Below are positions 31,066-43,847 of a stretch of DNA of 64,000 nt, in pieces. The DNA lies in assembly GCA_023101725.1 (NCBI GenBank), contig JALJCO010001423.1:37501-101500 (forward strand), written 5' to 3'. Below the pieces are notes generated by a model. That model was not told the DNA's origin. It did not search any database and saw only the letters and a program-made list of their open reading frames with translations. Position 1 is the first letter of the stretch; the number at the start of each line of letters is the position of its first letter. The stretch comes from Atherinomorus stipes (taxonomy: Eukaryota; Chordata; Actinopteri; Atheriniformes; Atherinidae). The position numbers were made by a program, and so were the translations under genes.

Positions 31066-34000
31066 TTAGGTTTACCTGTTCTGATCTTTCTTTTCATTAT
31101 CTTGTGAGTCATCCTGCTGTTTCCTTTTTGCATGCTTTTTTATGTTCGTTTCTTCTTGTATTTGACCTCAAATCTGTTGGTACAATTTTTTTGTACCTGT
31201 TGTAGCTAAAATGCTGCTGTTTAAATACTTTTTGTAAAAATGGTTTGATACACAACTGGTTTGTATCATCAAGCAGAGGACGAGTTGCAGCACACTGAAA
31301 AATTCTGTGAGAATAACATACAGAGAACTATTAAAAGCAGCCTAATGTCAAGAATATAGATTAAACTGGTAGTTATGATGGGGATGGGATCCGGAGAGGA
31401 GGTGCATAGTTTTAAGAGATGATTATTATTGCACCCATCTTCTTGAAGTGATTAATTTGTTTATCAATCGATTTAAAAAAAAAGAATATTGAAAAAGCTT
31501 AACAGTTAACTGGCTATAAAGCAATGCTGACATTTCACTGATAAATGAATGCTGCCTGGTTATTAATGGCTTTGTTAATATAGTCACAACAGCCATATCC
31601 TCAGGGCCTGAAGATTAATGATTGAAATGTGCTCCACCTGACCTCTCAGTTTCACATCTGTGCAGATGCAAAGGAAATTAAAACTCACCGCTGTGACCCA
31701 AATATACTTAACATAAAGTGTTCATAAAACTACCGTGCTGATTCATACAGAGTTTGATGTTATCTTTGGAAACATATTGAAGGTTTATTCTTGATTACAA
31801 GTGATAGAAACGTCTGCACCAGATTCATGGAAGGTAAGAGGAGGCAGCTTCATCAGAGAGGGAGCAGAGAAAAGATGGGAAATAAACCCTAGAACATGAA
31901 AAAATCTTTTAAAATATCAATTTCAAAGCAGTAAAATATGTAAGAAAGAGAATATTTGACATAAAAAGCATATCAGAGGCATCCTCTTCCTTCAAAAGCT
32001 CCTAGTTCTTTTTCAAACAAACTGACTGATCTTACACTTATGGAGAAAAGCTCTTCTTGCCATCAGATCTGGCTCTGCTTTTCAACAGTTTTCAGTCTGT
32101 CCCATTTTCTCTCAAAATGCTGTGTCATAGGGTGCAGGCTGGATACTGAGAAACAAAACAAAAAAACCTGGAAGGGCTCAGCTGTCCTGTCATGGATTAG
32201 GCAGTGGCAGCACACAACACAACTCGCACCTCTCAGTGCCGAGGGAACATTTTGGGACATGATGGTGCACACATGATGTGATCTTTAGAGACATGCAGAA
32301 GCCTAAAAATGTCATCTGCAATAAAAAGAGACAAAACAGATATAAATACACATATTTGTTCATTTTTATTAGCTGCCCAAGAAAGATGTATTAGAAATCA
32401 TTTAGAAGGCAAAATGTTTTCATTAAAACTGTTCACTTCATCTGACTTTGAGTCCAGATTCCCTCCAATGATTCTGTCAGGAGCTGCAAGCTGCTGTTAG
32501 GTTGATGGAGGTAAACATCCCACTGGGCTGACCTTGTTTTGCTGCTCTGCCGCACCCTCCCTGGCCTCCTCCAAAATAACAAGTCTCAGCTGAACAGCTC
32601 TTCTTCAAGTCAGTAACCAAACCAGCTGAGATCCTGGCACTATGAAGTGATGCTCTTATAATGCGGTAATTCCTTTAAATGAATTTCATCATATAGTGGA
32701 GAAACAAAGACACAAAAATGCTTTGAACGCCTTGTTTCCACTGAATCACAACATTGGATTTCTAAAAAGCTTATTGGATTTTAACAGGAGCGAGACCTTG
32801 CAGCATGAGGAGAAAAAAGGGAAAATCCAACATTTTCCAAAATATTCCTGTGTGATTTAAAATTTCTGAGGGGTATTCACATTTGATGATTCAGCACTCT
32901 CTCAAGTTTTTGGTCTTCTATGTTTCAAAAATCTGTTTCTCAGCTGCTTTCTTCCTTCTCCCCCCTCAACGCTCAATGAAGCAAGCTGAAATCTAAAAAT
33001 ACACACCTTTTAATATTTCATATGGTTTCCTTAAGTGTGGATTTCTACATTAGACTTTTAGCCACCGGAGGAAACAGATACATCACACTTTTCTGTGTCT
33101 TAAGAAAAATCTTCCACATAGACCCAAAAGTTTGGGTCAGAGCAAGCTTCAAAGTGATATGTTTTAAATAGTGAATTTTACCGTGATTTCAGGCTTTCTA
33201 GACGTGAAGTTAAGAGTCTAATTTGCAGAGCAGCATGGGCACCTGATTGATTTCTGAAAAGGAATTTTTAAAATCAGAAAAACACACTTTGCAACTTTTT
33301 TGTTTTCCTGATTCCACACTGAACTTCACTTCATCATGGACACAAATGTCATGGCATGATTAGAGTTTAAAGTATTTCTATAGCCTGATTTTATTCTTCT
33401 GGCATAGAATGACTGCACAATATACACGTGGCATGAAAATAGTTTATTTGATAGATTTAATTTGACCAACCAACACTGAACAGTGCAAATCTGAGGAAAA
33501 GGCTCAGAGAAATCTATTAATATCAACTAATGTAAATTTCAAGGTCATCGCTTCCAACCGATTATAACAATACAAGCTACAGCCAGACCTATCCAAACTA
33601 TCAGACTTAGTAGAGAGAAAACTGGTTTGGTTCAGTTTAAACAACCATGCAAGCAGCAAGTGGCACTTAAACACTGGGACATTTTACATCCCCATAAAAT
33701 CTAAACCTATATTTAACTCTTAAAGGAGCGATGACATAGCAGTAAAAATTAGTTCATGTAGTTGACATTACTACATATATCAATTCTCCTAAGAAAAAAA
33801 ATGGCACTTTTTACAGCGGGGGATTGTTTTGGCACGATAGACCTCCCTTCCTCAATAGGGTGCGGTAATGATATGCAGCTTTACCTGGAGACCAAGTTGA
33901 CTTCATTTTGATTGGCTACACCTTATTTGGCTATAACCTTATTTAGAGAAAGTAGGTCAAGCTGCCCTAGCGGTCGGACTTTGCTAAAGACTATCTGTTA

Positions 34001-34188
34001 GCAACAAGTTGTAAAAACTTTTCCTGACATTAACTTTCCCAAAAGATGGAAGGAAAACTCAATGTGTGAATCATTGACTTTGATTTGTTTTCAGAAAACC
34101 TGAAATGAATTCATCACCTTAAAAAAAATCTTGCTTCATTTTTCCATGTTGATGAACAGATACATTGTGCAATAACAGAGTTATACTG
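31066..34188. other. Intergenic DNA, nothing recognised
   Basis: Long AT-rich stretch. Scattered 60-80 codon ORFs have no family resemblance and no flanking splice logic. Confidence 0.5.
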
Positions 34189-34189
34189 G

Positions 34190-34434
34190 GAAGTGGGTAG
34201 CCTAGTGGTAATGTCGTGGGCTTCGGTGTGGAGGACCCGGGTTCGAGTCCCCGTCACGCCACTCAGGTGAACCACTGTGGACCCCTGAGCAAGGTCCTTA
34301 ACCCCCACCAACTGCTCCTCGGGTGCCTTAGCAGCCCACTGCTCTCTGATGCCTACAGTACAGAGATGGATGAAATGCAGAGCCTTAATTTCCCCTCGGG
34401 GATCATAACAGTATATAAAAAAAAAAAAAAAAAT
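34190..34434 (+). mobile_element. tRNA-derived SINE, full length
   Basis: It has a tRNA-like head with a Pol III A box TAGCCTAGTGG (34198-34208) and a B box GGTTCGAGTCC (34240-34250), both exact matches to consensus. A body follows with ACCACTGTGGACCCCTGAGC and AAGGTCCTTAACCCCCACC (a motif type shared with V-SINE-like elements), then the 3' tail TTTCCCCTCGGGGATCATAA and poly-A (34419-34434). Truncated relatives are at 52756 and 57295. It may still have functional Pol III boxes. Confidence 0.88.
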
Positions 34435-36384
34435 GCTTCCAATCATCAGACTGAAACAGTGTGTCATGATGCCTGTGTTTGTATCTGAATACCATGTAAG
34501 ATTGAAAATGTGACTGTGTTTGTTGGACTTTAAACCCGACCCCTAACTCAAGGGCAGATACACTCAACAAGTCTATTTTAATGGTAGAAGTGTACCTGTT
34601 TTGATAAATTACCCTTACAATCTTGATATGTGTAAACATTTTTGCATGCGTTCAAAAACCACAAGAAAAATGAAGGAAAACTCCAAATGTTTGTTTCTGT
34701 CAAGTCATTCATTCATTTATTTATGATCAGTCTTCCATCTCTTCTCATTGGTGAAAACTGTGTTAAGATTTACGAATATTTCTTTTTTAATGTATATTAT
34801 AAACTGTGAAAGCATGAAGCTAAAATATAAATGTGAACCTTGATTGAAGGACAAAAAATAGAGAGCATGTCAATATTAGATTAGAAGTCAATTGTCATTC
34901 AGTCATTCATCAAATCTCTACCTCGTAAATGAAATTCTCTGAAGACGTTTGGAGAACAATGGTAGCCCAGCCAACTCCATTTTCTGATTAGTGAGACGGA
35001 CTTTCAGCAAATGTAATTGTATTTTGCAAGCTGAATACTGTCACTGCCACTCAAAGATCCTCACACAAGCTTCAAAGGAGGCCAAGAAAAAGGGCTTCAA
35101 CCTTCTCCTTTGTTCAGGGATGAACATACCCCTTTCCTCTGGCTGTTTGTCTGGCTGTCTGGCTCTGCTGGCTCCATCTTTGCTATAAATAGCAGCAAGA
35201 AAAGAAAAAAAAAATCACACTGATGTCATGGTTAACACAGAAAACGCCACGTCACACAGAGGCACTACCTCCAAATGATTCAGCACCTTTAGAAATCAGT
35301 TACATTTGGTTGAATCATGAAAAATACAAGAAAACAGCTACATTCCTAGAGGAAGTTCTTCATAAATACATAATATTCAGCAGGAAGAGGTTTTGAGCTG
35401 ATAGATCATCTATATGTGGCTGAACTGTCCGTCTTCTTCTGCATCTGTACATGTAAATAAGCTGTAATCCCCTCAGACCTGTCTGGACAAGCGCAAGCTC
35501 GGTGTCTGAGTTCCCTCCCCAAGGCTGCTGCAGCTCAGCAAGACACTAGCAACAGATTCTAAGGCAACAGTAACTCACAAATTAACACTTTGTCTACTGG
35601 TATAGAGACTTAGGTATGTGAGGCCACCTTCAGTGAATTATATTCACATCAAATGTCCCTTTTTATGATGGTAGACTCCAGGCCCCCTCCCCTAAAACCT
35701 TCTATATCAGCTTATAGATAAACTTATAAACTGTAAATCATGAGAATAGGACTGTGCTCCACCCCAAAGCGACCTCATTTAGCATTTATGCAAGGCATGA
35801 CAAAGCTAAAAATTGTGTCTACATGTATGATTATGATGGTTGCATTTCAAAAAGAATGTATTTTAGCCCTAAATATATAATCCTTAGTCAAATTCCAACA
35901 AACCTGAAACAAGTGATGTTAACCTTAATCTGTCATGGAAATGTCAGAAATTCACTTTTGGTTTAACATGTAACCATGGAAGCCTGTAAAATGGCATTCA
36001 TGAAGGTGGGAGTTGCATTGTTGAAACGGGGGCAGAGCTAGAGTCTAAGCTAGAGCTACATGATCTGGTTGAATTTAAACAGGAGCCTAGCAAGGCTGGT
36101 GGCTTCAGAGTAAACTATAGCATGACAATGTGAAGAAATCTGTAACTAGTGTCATTGTGTAAAGGAAGATACTGTATAAGAATGGAGAGAGAGATATTTC
36201 TGCAGTAGGAAGGACACAGACAAGGCCCAGACAGACCCCAATGTGGAGTTAGCCGCACAATGTCCTGTGGTCAAACACAAGGATCCAGTCTACCTCTGCC
36301 ATCACCAGCCATTAAGCCAGAACTGCTAGAAGGAGAATCCTTGATCCCCATATTATCACATACTGTACCCCAAACAACCAACTT
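34435..36384. other. Intergenic DNA, nothing recognised
   Basis: AT-rich, no recognisable gene or mobile element. Confidence 0.5.
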
Positions 36385-36728
36385 GGGATGTAACAATATA
36401 AAAATTTCATATCACCGTTATTGTGACAAAAGTGATCATGGTTATCATTATTATCCTGAAATATCATTCAGCATCTTTAAAAATATCCAAAATGGGTCTA
36501 AATGTCTACTTTGTCCTTTTTAAAGGGGAAAAAATCTCCAGAGAACTGTCCACATGGGTGCCTACGCTGCCTTCCGCCATGACCTTTTCCAGCCAATGAG
36601 CAGCATCGCTGTTTTTAAAAGCACAGTAATCAATTACAGTTTTAACGCTAATTAGAATTTTAAAGGGTATTACAAACTGTTAGGAATTTTGTCACGGTTA
36701 ATCATTTTATGGGTATTTGTTATGTCCC
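36385..36728. mobile_element. MITE with GGGATGTAAC / GTTATGTCCC ends
   Basis: The left end GGGATGTAACAATATAAAA and the right end GTTATGTCCC are imperfect inverted repeats. The interior contains TATCACCGTTATTGTGAC and the complementary GTCACGGTTAAT. A fragment of the same family occurs at 30655-30712. Confidence 0.65.
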
Positions 36729-37136
36729 GACAACCAACTTACCTTTTTATGAAGTTTTCTGAACTTTTTGCAGACATTTTCACCTGGTGATCCAGATTAA
36801 GATGTTTTATTTCTCATGTCTCTCTGACGTGACCTCAGTTATCACAGCAGTGTGTGTTACTTGAATGAATTAATATATGAATGAACAATAGTATATGTTC
36901 CCCTCTCAGTTAAGTCTTACAACAACTAACATGATCATTTCACTGGGCACTTATTGGTTTATCAGTTTCAAGTATGTATGTGTGTGTGTGTGAGCTCTGT
37001 AGCATGTCAGACAATCCAGCTACCTGAACACTATCATGAAGAAACTTAACATCTAAAAGCTGCTGCATCTTTGCAAACTTAGCTTTATTCAACATTTGGC
37101 TCATAAAACGTGTCAATCAAATCACAACACATCAAC
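36729..37136. other. Intergenic DNA, nothing recognised
   Basis: Only a short TG run near 36974-36992. Confidence 0.5.
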
Positions 37137-37138
37137 TA

Positions 37139-37328
37139 CACTGTAAATTGCATTTTGACATTTTTGTTATCCCAATTTATTATTTGATGTCAAACAAGCT
37201 TCTGGTATGTTGTTATAAATTAAAACACTTCACCAATCACATCTTAAACGCACAAACAATATTCCATTCAACTCAAAATTTTAAGGCAGCCCTTTAGCTC
37301 ATATTTTTAAGTTAAACATTTTACAGTG
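37139..37328. mobile_element. Short MITE with CACTGTAAA termini (copy 1)
   Basis: CACTGTAAATTG at the left and TTTTACAGTG at the right, flanked by TA on both sides (37137-37138, 37329-37330). 190 bp, no ORF. The CACTG ends allow a CACTA/EnSpm-like origin, while the TA flank would also fit Tc1/mariner. Confidence 0.65.
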
Positions 37329-37330
37329 TA

Positions 37331-38264
37331 CATCTCTCTCACAGACTGATTATATTGCTAGTCTGCCAGAGCTTTTAGTTTTAACTTCCTAATTAAGTGG
37401 CAAAGAGCCTGTAAAGATGAACCATCACAAGTGAAAAGTTTCCTTATAAATGGAATGACATTAAGCTACTTTTAAAGCTTCTTGGGGTATTTGAGAGCTG
37501 TAACATGGAGATTAATATGTCTGCAAAGCTGATACTTTAGTTAGTCTGTAGAAGAGGAATGGATTTGATCTAAAGATGCTGACAACTCGGCTAAATTTAC
37601 GGCAGTGGCCCGGCCACTTTTCAGCGTGATTCTCATTTCTACCATCACAGCCCCACATCGACACTTATCACCAGACAGGATATAAAACATGTCTCTCCCT
37701 CAGCGTGCCTTTCCCTAATTACTTTTTTTTTTTTTTTTTCTTGCAACAATAAGAACATGAAGTGTGCTGCCTCTGTGAGAGATACTGTAAAACTTGGTTT
37801 TAATTTCTGAGGGGAAATGCAAAATGCCTACATATGCTGTCTGGCTGGATATTTGCGAGATGTGTGGGTTGTAATGTGTAAGTATGAATGTTAATGCTTA
37901 ACTTGGATGTTGAGAGAAGTCAGTGTACAGAAATACTTATGTTTTAGACACAGAGAGGAAGGGAAACATTCTTTAAAATACTTTTGGAGGTGAATAAAAG
38001 CAGACATTAAAAAAAAAAAAAAAAAAAAAACAGGCAGCAAAAACAAGGACCCTAAATTCCTTGTAGCATCCCAATCTATATTCTCATGATGAGTAAAATT
38101 CTGGTGAATCCTGGTGAATGCAGCAAAAACGCATCAATGAGCTCAACTCACACATTTTAATTTGCCCAGAAAACATCATAATGTAACAAAAAAGGACTCA
38201 AACTCCTACCAGTTTGTAATAGCGTGTTGGACAGTTCTGAACGCAATTTTAGTTGTTTCACATC
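37331..38264. other. Intergenic DNA with poly-T and poly-A
   Basis: T run at 37723-37739 and A run at 38008-38030. No gene. Confidence 0.5.
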
Positions 38265-38266
38265 TA

Positions 38267-38983
38267 CACTGTAAATTCTAATAAGTTGGCTTTACTTAAA
38301 AAAAAATATGCAAACTCTCTGCCTCAAAAAAGTTAAGTAAACTGGAGTAGGAGTGATTAAGTAGAATAAACTAAAATGGTTTAAGTTTGTAGAACTTTTC
38401 TGAACTTAATAAATTTGATTAAACTGTAGGTGAATGATGCTGGGTAACAAACTTTTGTGATTAATTTCACAGAAATTAGATGAGATGTTTCACACTATTT
38501 TAATTTTAATTTTTACCAACATGATGCTTTTGAGTTCATCTTACTTAAAGAAAATGATGAACTCAATACTGCTCTTACAATGTAGCAAGAACTCAGTGTA
38601 GATGGGTTTTAGCTACAGCTATTGTCACACCACATACTTTTCTGTCGCGGTGCAGCAGTTGCTGGATAGTAGGTGTTAAATACAGGAATAAACAAACAAG
38701 TTGAGAGCAGTCACATGACACTACCAACATCATTTATAAATCCCTCATTTGTGAATGATCTCCAATTTATTGTTAAAAAAAGTGAACTGCATTGTGGGAA
38801 ACCTGCTCCCTCACCATCCCTAACTCATTTTAATTAAGCTGTTTCAACTTAAGTAAATTAAGTTATCTAACATGTTGCCCTCCAAAGTTCTTACAACTTA
38901 GAATAAGTATTACTAACAACTAAGTTAAAATTAAGTTCTGCCTACTAGATAGTCTATTAAAACCAATATTACCATTTACAGTG
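38267..38983. mobile_element. MITE with CACTGTAAA termini (copy 2, longer)
   Basis: CACTGTAAATTC at the left and ATTTACAGTG at the right, flanked by TA (38265-38266, 38984-38985). The next-to-end regions share AAGTTGGCTTTACTTAAAAA-type words and inverted AAGTAAATTAAGTTA. 717 bp with no convincing ORF. It has the same termini as the 190-bp element 940 bp to the left. Confidence 0.68.
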
Positions 38984-38985
38984 TA

Positions 38986-41249
38986 CGTACATGTTTTCTC
39001 TGCTTGATGCATGTCAATGATTTGACCCTTCTCAGACAGACTAACGTCTTTGCCATGACCACAGGATGTCTTTCCAGATGGTTGTTTAGGAAATGAGAAG
39101 CAACTCATTGCACCAGTTGGGGTTAAATAACTTGTTGCCAGCTGAAAGATAATCACCCATGCAGTAATGATCCAAAAGGAGGCTTTACTTGGCGGTTTTA
39201 GAGGTGTTTTCACAAGAAAATGACTAAAGAGCATCCCGAAGTTCTTGGGATTCTTTCAGCCTTACACAAATGACAGCAGAGAAACTGTTCATCTAACCCA
39301 CTGAAGGGAGGCAGCGACAGGACAATAGTACTTGTTGATTCGTTCATTTTTCTTAAATTCTTGGTGAAATTAAGGAGGTGTGCTGCAGATAATGCCTTAA
39401 AGAGAGGCCCATTCATTCTGCCCCGTTTAGTCCCATTACATGGATATATGCGGATCTACAAAGTTGTAATCTAAATTGCATCCAAAGGAGTCAGAGTGAC
39501 ACAGAAATGTTACTGGTGAGTAAATGCACCTATAAATTCCTATAGAAATAAGGTCGGGTTGAAAGAAACAAAATTTATCCTTTATTAACCCTTGACCACC
39601 CTGTGATTTTCTCTGGCCACCTTGTAGCCATCAGGGGAGCCTTTTTAGAGGTGGTAATAGTACATTAATGTACATAAATGTTGACATAAATGAAAAAATA
39701 TCATTTTTGCAGGTGTGGTCAGTTTTTTGTTCAGGGGGGCCCTGGCCAGCAAGGGAAGAATCTCTGCAGGCGCCCCTGGTTTCATCCCTGCAAAAACACA
39801 CCTGACTCAAATCAATGGCTAATTAGCAGACAAGTCTGAGTCTGACTCATGTGTTGCAGCAGGGAAACCATGAAAGCACACAGGACACTGTACTGTGTAC
39901 ACATCAGAGAATTTCCCTGGAAATGATGAACTCCGAAACACCATTCAGAGCAACTACTGCATATAACTTAACAGTTTATAAAAACTCAAAACTCTTTTAT
40001 TTATATTTCATGGGTTCATTTGATTATCATAAAATGAAAGAAGATGTAGTTTAAATGCTTTTCAGACTCAGTTTGCATGCAGCTCTTTCTATTTAAAAAA
40101 GCATTTCTGAAGCAAACCAGCAGTTGTGGTAAATTTCACGATTCAAACACAGAAGAGGTTTTTCACTGCTTGTCGTTCTGTACAGGATGGAGCACAGTGT
40201 CATGCAGCATGCATATTTTGTAGCCTTGTACCACTCTCGGATACCTTCTGTGATGGTGTAATAGAGGCAGGGGGTCTGAGGTGAAACTCAAAATAGAAAG
40301 TTGAAGCACTCTTCAAGTGTGATGCAAAAGGAAGTAGAGTTGTTTCATAACAGGGCTTTCACAGTGACATCTTGCTTCAAGTTTCCGGCCACACCTTCCA
40401 CTCAGCAGCATTGCAGGGGTATAAATCTTTGAAGAACTGCAACCTGCGTCACGAGGGCGCATGCAGTGCCACGGTTGTCCCACCCAGCTGGTGGGGAAGA
40501 GGAGAGATAATCACAGATGACCCGTGAGGTCCGAGGAGGTTAAGGTGTGGTGCTCCGTGTGTGGAGCAGGGATGGAGGTATGTGGGCAGCAGGAGCTGGT
40601 TATCCATCATATGTCTGAGTGCTTACCTGCTGGGTGGCCCTGACAGGTAAAAGAATGAATTATTCGCCTCAAGAAAGGGGTCAAGGAGACTGCTTTATGG
40701 TCTGTGCTGGTCTAGAGCAACTTCTATGTCCACCAATAAAAATAGCAAAATGAGTTTCTTGTAATGAAGCAAGAAAATAAAATATTGAAACCAACAGATT
40801 ACCCGATAAGTTTCTCTGTTTTTCCACTTTTATGTGTAACTTGGATGTATTTTACCTCCTTTCAGAAAATTGTAAACTTATTTTCTGATTTTTATTCATG
40901 TTTTAAATTTTTCAGATGCACAGTAAAGTGTTAACAAGTGGTATTTGTTGACTTTTGTTCTTTCTTTTTGTCGTTACACCAAGATTTCCAAAATGTCTTG
41001 CGTTATGAATAGAAATATAATGAACTGCTAATACATTTAATCAGATAAAATAAAATGTGAAGCCTCTGTCGTCACAGTTAATTAAAGCTGCAGTGTTAAT
41101 ATGATGCATGCAGCAGTAAATGTGCCTGAATCTAGCACGTTTTTTTTTTTAAAATATGATTTTCTGCTGTGCATTCCTTCCCCCAAAATTGTATTTTATA
41201 TGAAACAGAGACACACGGAAATCATGGGCAGTTCCAGTATTGTCAAGTC
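38986..41249. other. Intergenic DNA, nothing recognised
   Basis: No recognisable exon. Two minus-strand ORFs near 38920-39416 have no family resemblance. Confidence 0.5.
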
Positions 41250-41255
41250 TTTATT
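41250..41255 (-). promoter_or_regulatory. Candidate INA poly(A) signal
   Basis: AATAAA on the minus strand (TATCAATAAAGACTTG), with a GT-rich stretch about 35 nt further on. It would give INA a 3' UTR of about 2.3 kb. Other weaker signals are possible nearer the stop. Confidence 0.4.
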
Positions 41256-41911
41256 GATATGGTGTCATACAGCAATACATAAGCAGTAGTCACAGTAAAG
41301 AGAGTAACATGTCAACTACATTCAATCCCTATGCTTTTTGATCTAATGGCAACTATAATAAACACTAATGAAGAGATAATAATGAATAAACACCCCACTG
41401 GACTGAATCATACACATCAAACACATGGCCAGAAGCTGCTGGTGTTTTAAGGCATTTTACATCCTACAGTAGTTCTTCTACAGTATGACTGAATATTGAT
41501 TGTTGATTATGGATTTGTGGCTTATTGTATTTTTGGAAAAAGATTTTTTTTCCCCCATGAATGTGCACTTAGAAAAATTTGGCAGTGCTGTAATTGTGAC
41601 ATTGTTATTTTGGTTTACAGTGTAAGGATAAAGGCTTGACGCTGGCAATCGTTGTAATAGTGTGCATTATAAAATGCTGTTACTGTAGCATCCTTCTGAG
41701 ATCTTTTGCTTCTGCTTTACACTTGAATTAAACATTCCTTAAACCAAAATGGTTAACTTCCCGATTTTGCTGTCTTATTACACTTATGATAGGCCACGGT
41801 GTAGAGATACAAACACACTTAGTACAGTACTAAGATACTCGTCCAGGTAAGACAACCAAATCCACAGCAGCTTGCTGTACAATCAGTTTGTTTTTTTATT
41901 TCCATTCATAG

Positions 41912-41958
<47 letters not shown>

Positions 41959-43576
41959 TTGTCAGGGCTTTAATCACCATGACCAGCAGCAAGAGGATAA
42001 GATAGCTGTGTTAGAGCTGGCAGTGCACAAGCAGAAAGATACAAGCTACAAGTCTCATACTGAAGGATTTCTAGAGGTGATGTCAAACTACAACAGACAT
42101 TTTATCCAGTCATGGCCACAGTCAAAGAGAGAGAGAGGTCAAGTTGTTTCAAACACATCGTGGTCTGGCAGGCTTTCACTAAACTCGATGTATGCTGAAG
42201 GTTGTTGGCACTGTTGTCTTCAGGCTGAGTGATATGATTCTGGGGCTTAAATGTGCTTCATGAGACATGGTGCTATGCCGTCTATGTATACAATTCATCA
42301 CACCCGTGTGGATGGATGATGCAGCATCTCATGCATTTGTGCTAAAGCATAATTTACACTTAAGCCTCTAATGGCCTGAAATATGCTTTTTACTGTCACG
42401 TTAGCATAATTTAGTCTTTCTTAAAAGTATTTTTTACCTTCTTTCCCCCTGTATCCTTCCTAGAAGATTGTGCAAACTGTTCATTATTATCAGCTGGCTT
42501 CAAAGTTAAGTGCTTCACAGAGGAGCTTCCTTTCTTATCTTCTCAGCATCAGCAGCAAAGAGCTGTGATCAACTGAAGTCACTACCTTAAAGTTCTAATA
42601 GCAGCTTCAAACGAGCCCACCCGTCAGTTACGTTATTAATAGCTGTTGTGCATGATGATGCAACAGTATCATGTTGGATGAGTGGCGGGTTGATGAATTC
42701 CATGCAAGCATGACATTTACATGCAAATTATGCTTGATTAATACATTACGTTTTGTTGCTGCTTTAAGTTTTGATCATTTAATTAGCCGGGCAAAACGTT
42801 TTTGCTATCGAAACATGATCGGTAAGTCAAAGAGGGGCGCTTTTCCCTGACGCTCCCACTGTCAAAGGAAAAATTGTGCAAGAAGTGAATTAGACTTTCA
42901 CTAAAGAGACAAAACAAAATGTCTCAAAAGGACTCAATAACTTATAGTTTATTTGGACTGTCTTGTGATGTAGATGGTGCTCTTCCTCTTAGAGCTGTCA
43001 GTATTAAGACTATTCTGTAAGTGATTGCAGACCAGTACCATTTGATGTGTTTTGGATCTATTTTTTTTTGTGTAAATGAGCACCATAACTATCACACACA
43101 CATGCATCCCTTGGAATGTGTTCAGAGTACCTCACAGCTTGTGGTATAAATGCATGAGCAGAGTTATAAACTACTGTGTCCGCCCGACATTAGTGAGAAA
43201 GATCAGTTGAATGTTAAGTTACGTTGACAGACTGTACTTTTCAACGAGATGCTACCTATGTGCTTGTTATTGTTCAAAGCTGAGTTTGTGAGAGAGAGAG
43301 AGAGAGAAAGAGAGAAGAGCTGTTCTGTATTTTTTTTTTCTTATCATGTGATTGTTATAAAAGAATTATGATTCCTATTGGGGTAAACCTGTGGGGGACA
43401 AAGGGGACAAGAATAAATGCTCCAACATAAAAGAGACCGGTAGATCCTGCGCTCTAATCACTTGTAGACATCCAACACACATTAACTATCCCTTTTAGGA
43501 TTGGAGGTGAGCAGAGGTATGGGTTTGCAAGATAAAGGGAAACTTAAGGGATCAAGAACAGGCTTACAGTAGGCAT
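41256..43576 (-). other. INA 3' UTR or downstream DNA
   Basis: Non-coding stretch after the INA stop codon. It contains a 41-bp (TG)n (41914-41954) and a (GA)n (43290-43312). It may be transcribed as 3' UTR if the signal at 41250 is used. Confidence 0.4.
41914..41954. repeat. (TG)n microsatellite
   Basis: Twenty uninterrupted TG units. Read on the INA strand it is (CA)n. Confidence 0.95.
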
Positions 43577-43847
43577 TTAGTTTTTCTGATTGGTGGGGAT
43601 GTCCTCTTGCTGCTTCTCCATCTTCTTGGTGGAGACCACTGTCTCTTCATAGACTTCACGCTGGGACACCTTGCCGCCAGACCTGCTCTGCTGCTCCTCA
43701 TCTTTGCCCTCCTTCTTGGAGCCCTTGCCAGAGCTGGTGTAGATGCGGGTTTGGTAGCTGTAGCCCTGCCCACCACTGCTGCTCATGGAAGGGTTTGGGT
43801 AGGTGATACCGGTTCCGATGCGGGTCTCCTCTCCTTCCAGAAGTTTC
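43577..43847 (-). CDS. ina: INA exon 3 (rod end and tail)
   Basis: Acceptor ctctgcag|GAAACTTCTGG. It completes the helix termination motif KLLEGEET, then a Ser/Gly/Tyr-rich tail with a Lys/Glu-rich segment and [20 protein letters not shown] before TAA at 43579-43577. There is no KSP repeat. Confidence 0.94.

Noticed and set aside
33725..34120. Possible fourth TTAA element (TTAAAGGAGCGATGAC at left)
   Set aside because: The only candidate right end (ATTCATCACCTTAA) matches too poorly to call terminal repeats.
34198..34270. Functional tRNA gene at the SINE head
   Set aside because: A and B boxes fit, but the sequence continues into a SINE body and poly-A, and the anticodon arm does not pair properly.
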